64,000 nucleotides of DNA, taken from assembly GCA_964613055.1 (NCBI GenBank), contig CAZTGD010000002.1:52880-116879 (forward strand). The letters are read 5' to 3'. Shown piece by piece: positions 62,954 through 64,000 of this stretch. The notes under the pieces were generated by a model, which saw nothing but the letters and a program-made list of their open reading frames with translations, ran no database searches and was not told where the DNA came from. Source of the DNA: JAXGMQ01 sp964613055. GTDB taxonomy: Bacteria; Caldisericota; Caldisericia; JAAYUI01. Made by a program: the position numbers and the translations under genes. Positions within the stretch are counted from its first letter, which is position 1. Every line of letters begins with the position of its first letter.

Positions 62954-63925
62954 ATGAAGGTAATAAAGAAAGCAGGAAGTAGGTCGAGAGCAGGCGGTTG
63001 GTTTAATAGATACCGAGTAGCCAGGATAAAACGGTCTATTACTCAAGAAACATTCAGATTCTTCATGCTTGCACTGGGTGCAATTATAAGCGGTATAGCT
63101 ACTGCAATCTTTTATGTCCCATATCACATTGCTCCAGGCGGTCTGAACACTATAGGAATTGTTTTGAACGACGCATTCGGTTTTCAAGTGGGAATTGCAT
63201 ATGTACTGATGAACTTGCCCTTTTTTATCTGGTCTCTAAGGATAATAGGATATAGATATCTTATAAGGGTTGGTTTTGTAATAACAGTATTTATTTTAGC
63301 TGTGGATTTCACACCTGTTTTGCTTGGTTCAAACATGAATGCAATTCCAGAATTCAACTTAATTCTGGTAGCTGTTTTTGGTGGTGCGTTATCAGGATTC
63401 GGTGTTGGTTTAGTGTATAGATTTGGTGCTAGTACTGGTGGAACTGATATTATTTCTCAATTGATAAATTTCTCAACAAGAATTCCATACGGAACAGCAG
63501 TGTTAGTTGTAGATTCATTCATGATATTGATACTAACGACATACTTTATCTTCTTTGGGGAGGCGATTGATCTTACAAGAATTGAACTGGCAATGTATTC
63601 AGGTATCGCATTATTTGTTCATTCGAGGGTTATCGATACCGTACAATCGGGTATGACAGCCACAAAAATGGTGATAATTATTACGAATAACGTTGAACCT
63701 GTTCGAAAGGCAATTCTTCATCGAATAGATAGAGGTGTAACGATAGTCGAAGGTCTCGGAGGATATAGTCTGGAGAAACGTAATATGATCTTCTGCGCGA
63801 TACCCAGATCTCAGATCTCTCGATTGAAAGAAATTGTTACTTATTTCGACAAGTCTGCGTTCATAATGGTAACAACACTTTCAGAGACTAAGGGGAAGGG
63901 TTTTGAAAAATGCCTACCAAAATAA
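62954..63925 (+). CDS. YitT-family membrane protein (DUF161/DUF2179)
   Basis: The 323-residue protein has a basic N-terminus (KVIKKAGSRSRAGGWFNRYR), about five to six membrane helices (about 35-215, with APGGLNTIGIVL and STGGTDIISQLI typical of YitT) and a cytoplasmic DUF2179 domain (about 230-315, MVIIITNNVEPVRKAI). YitT proteins are widespread in Gram-positive-like bacteria and their transport substrate is not known. ATG 62954 has AGAGGAA upstream. It follows a terminator; no clear promoter was found. Confidence 0.88.
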   Translation: MKVIKKAGSRSRAGGWFNRYRVARIKRSITQETFRFFMLALGAIISGIATAIFYVPYHIAPGGLNTIGIVLNDAFGFQVGIAYVLMNLPFFIWSLRIIGYRYLIRVGFVITVFILAVDFTPVLLGSNMNAIPEFNLILVAVFGGALSGFGVGLVYRFGASTGGTDIISQLINFSTRIPYGTAVLVVDSFMILILTTYFIFFGEAIDLTRIELAMYSGIALFVHSRVIDTVQSGMTATKMVIIITNNVEPVRKAILHRIDRGVTIVEGLGGYSLEKRNMIFCAIPRSQISRLKEIVTYFDKSAFIMVTTLSETKGKGFEKCLPK

Positions 63926-63978
63926 TTCATATGGGACGCGACTAGTTCACTAACTCACATACACTAGAAAAGAGAGCC

Positions 63979-64000
63979 ATGAAGAAGAAAAATAAGTATG
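63979..64000 (+). CDS. Start of a further gene (partial)
   Basis: ATG 63979 follows AAGAGAG and opens a frame (MKKKNKY) running off the right edge. A basic start of this kind is common for secreted or membrane proteins, but only seven codons can be read. Confidence 0.4.

Noticed and set aside
1..64000. CRISPR array or phage/IS transposase
   Set aside because: No regularly spaced repeats and no transposase, integrase or phage structural gene were seen on either strand.

Overview
The window is a bacterial chromosome segment, moderately AT-rich by eye, with tightly packed operons (ATGA-type overlaps) and frequent GTG/TTG starts. RNase J, QueT, SLH domains, copper-amine-oxidase-N1 (CuAO_N1) domains and the orders rpsO-pnp-M16 protease, dnaX-ybaB-recR and rpmF-plsX-rnc resemble Firmicutes-like or deep candidate lineages such as Caldisericota/Cryosericota. 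No rRNA is present, so the phylum is a guess.

Layout. 1-2206: end of a 2-oxoacid oxidoreductase operon running into glnA. 2209-4895 (-): HAD phosphatase, mnmA and a possible HEPN ribonuclease. 4913-13718 (+): a nine-gene operon rpsO-pnp-M16-UDG-rnj-Nudix-queT-amidohydrolase-nadE. 13728-19723: a roadblock protein, a secreted Ig/CuAO_N1 protein, a PflX-like radical SAM protein and a PQQ-propeller/CuAO_N1 protein. 19735-26078: tatD-metG, a TspO-like membrane protein and two lipoprotein paralogues, one broken. 26236-31438 (+): dnaX-ybaB-recR-glmS-transketolase C-half. 31455-41828 (-): a frameshifted dockerin esterase, comEC, comEA and a 1741-residue multidomain surface protein. 42032-45808 (+): a 1258-residue double 5'-nucleotidase-like protein with central SLH domains. 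46410-51096: rnc, plsX, rpmF, divergent rpsT, then holA and asnS. 51261-53462: secG, tRNA-Leu, tRNA-Val, a nonsense-broken SIR2 gene and tRNA-Asp. 53543-62832 (+): two S8 proteases with cohesin-like and dockerin domains, then an NHL/cohesin/CuAO_N1 protein. 62954 to the end: a YitT-family membrane protein and the first codons of another gene.

Two themes stand out. First, seven large secreted proteins share a small set of modules (NHL or PQQ propellers, cohesin-like, dockerin, Ig-like, CuAO_N1, SLH). Dockerins sit on proteases and an esterase, and cohesin-like domains sit on those proteases and on propeller proteins. This looks like a cohesin-dockerin surface network built around proteolysis rather than cellulose. 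Second, hand-found promoters mostly read TTGACA-N16-TATAnT, and several -10 boxes lie only 6-11 nt from a start codon that lacks a Shine-Dalgarno site, which suggests leaderless mRNAs. Three genes are interrupted; two of the lesions are single in-frame stops at apparent Trp codons.
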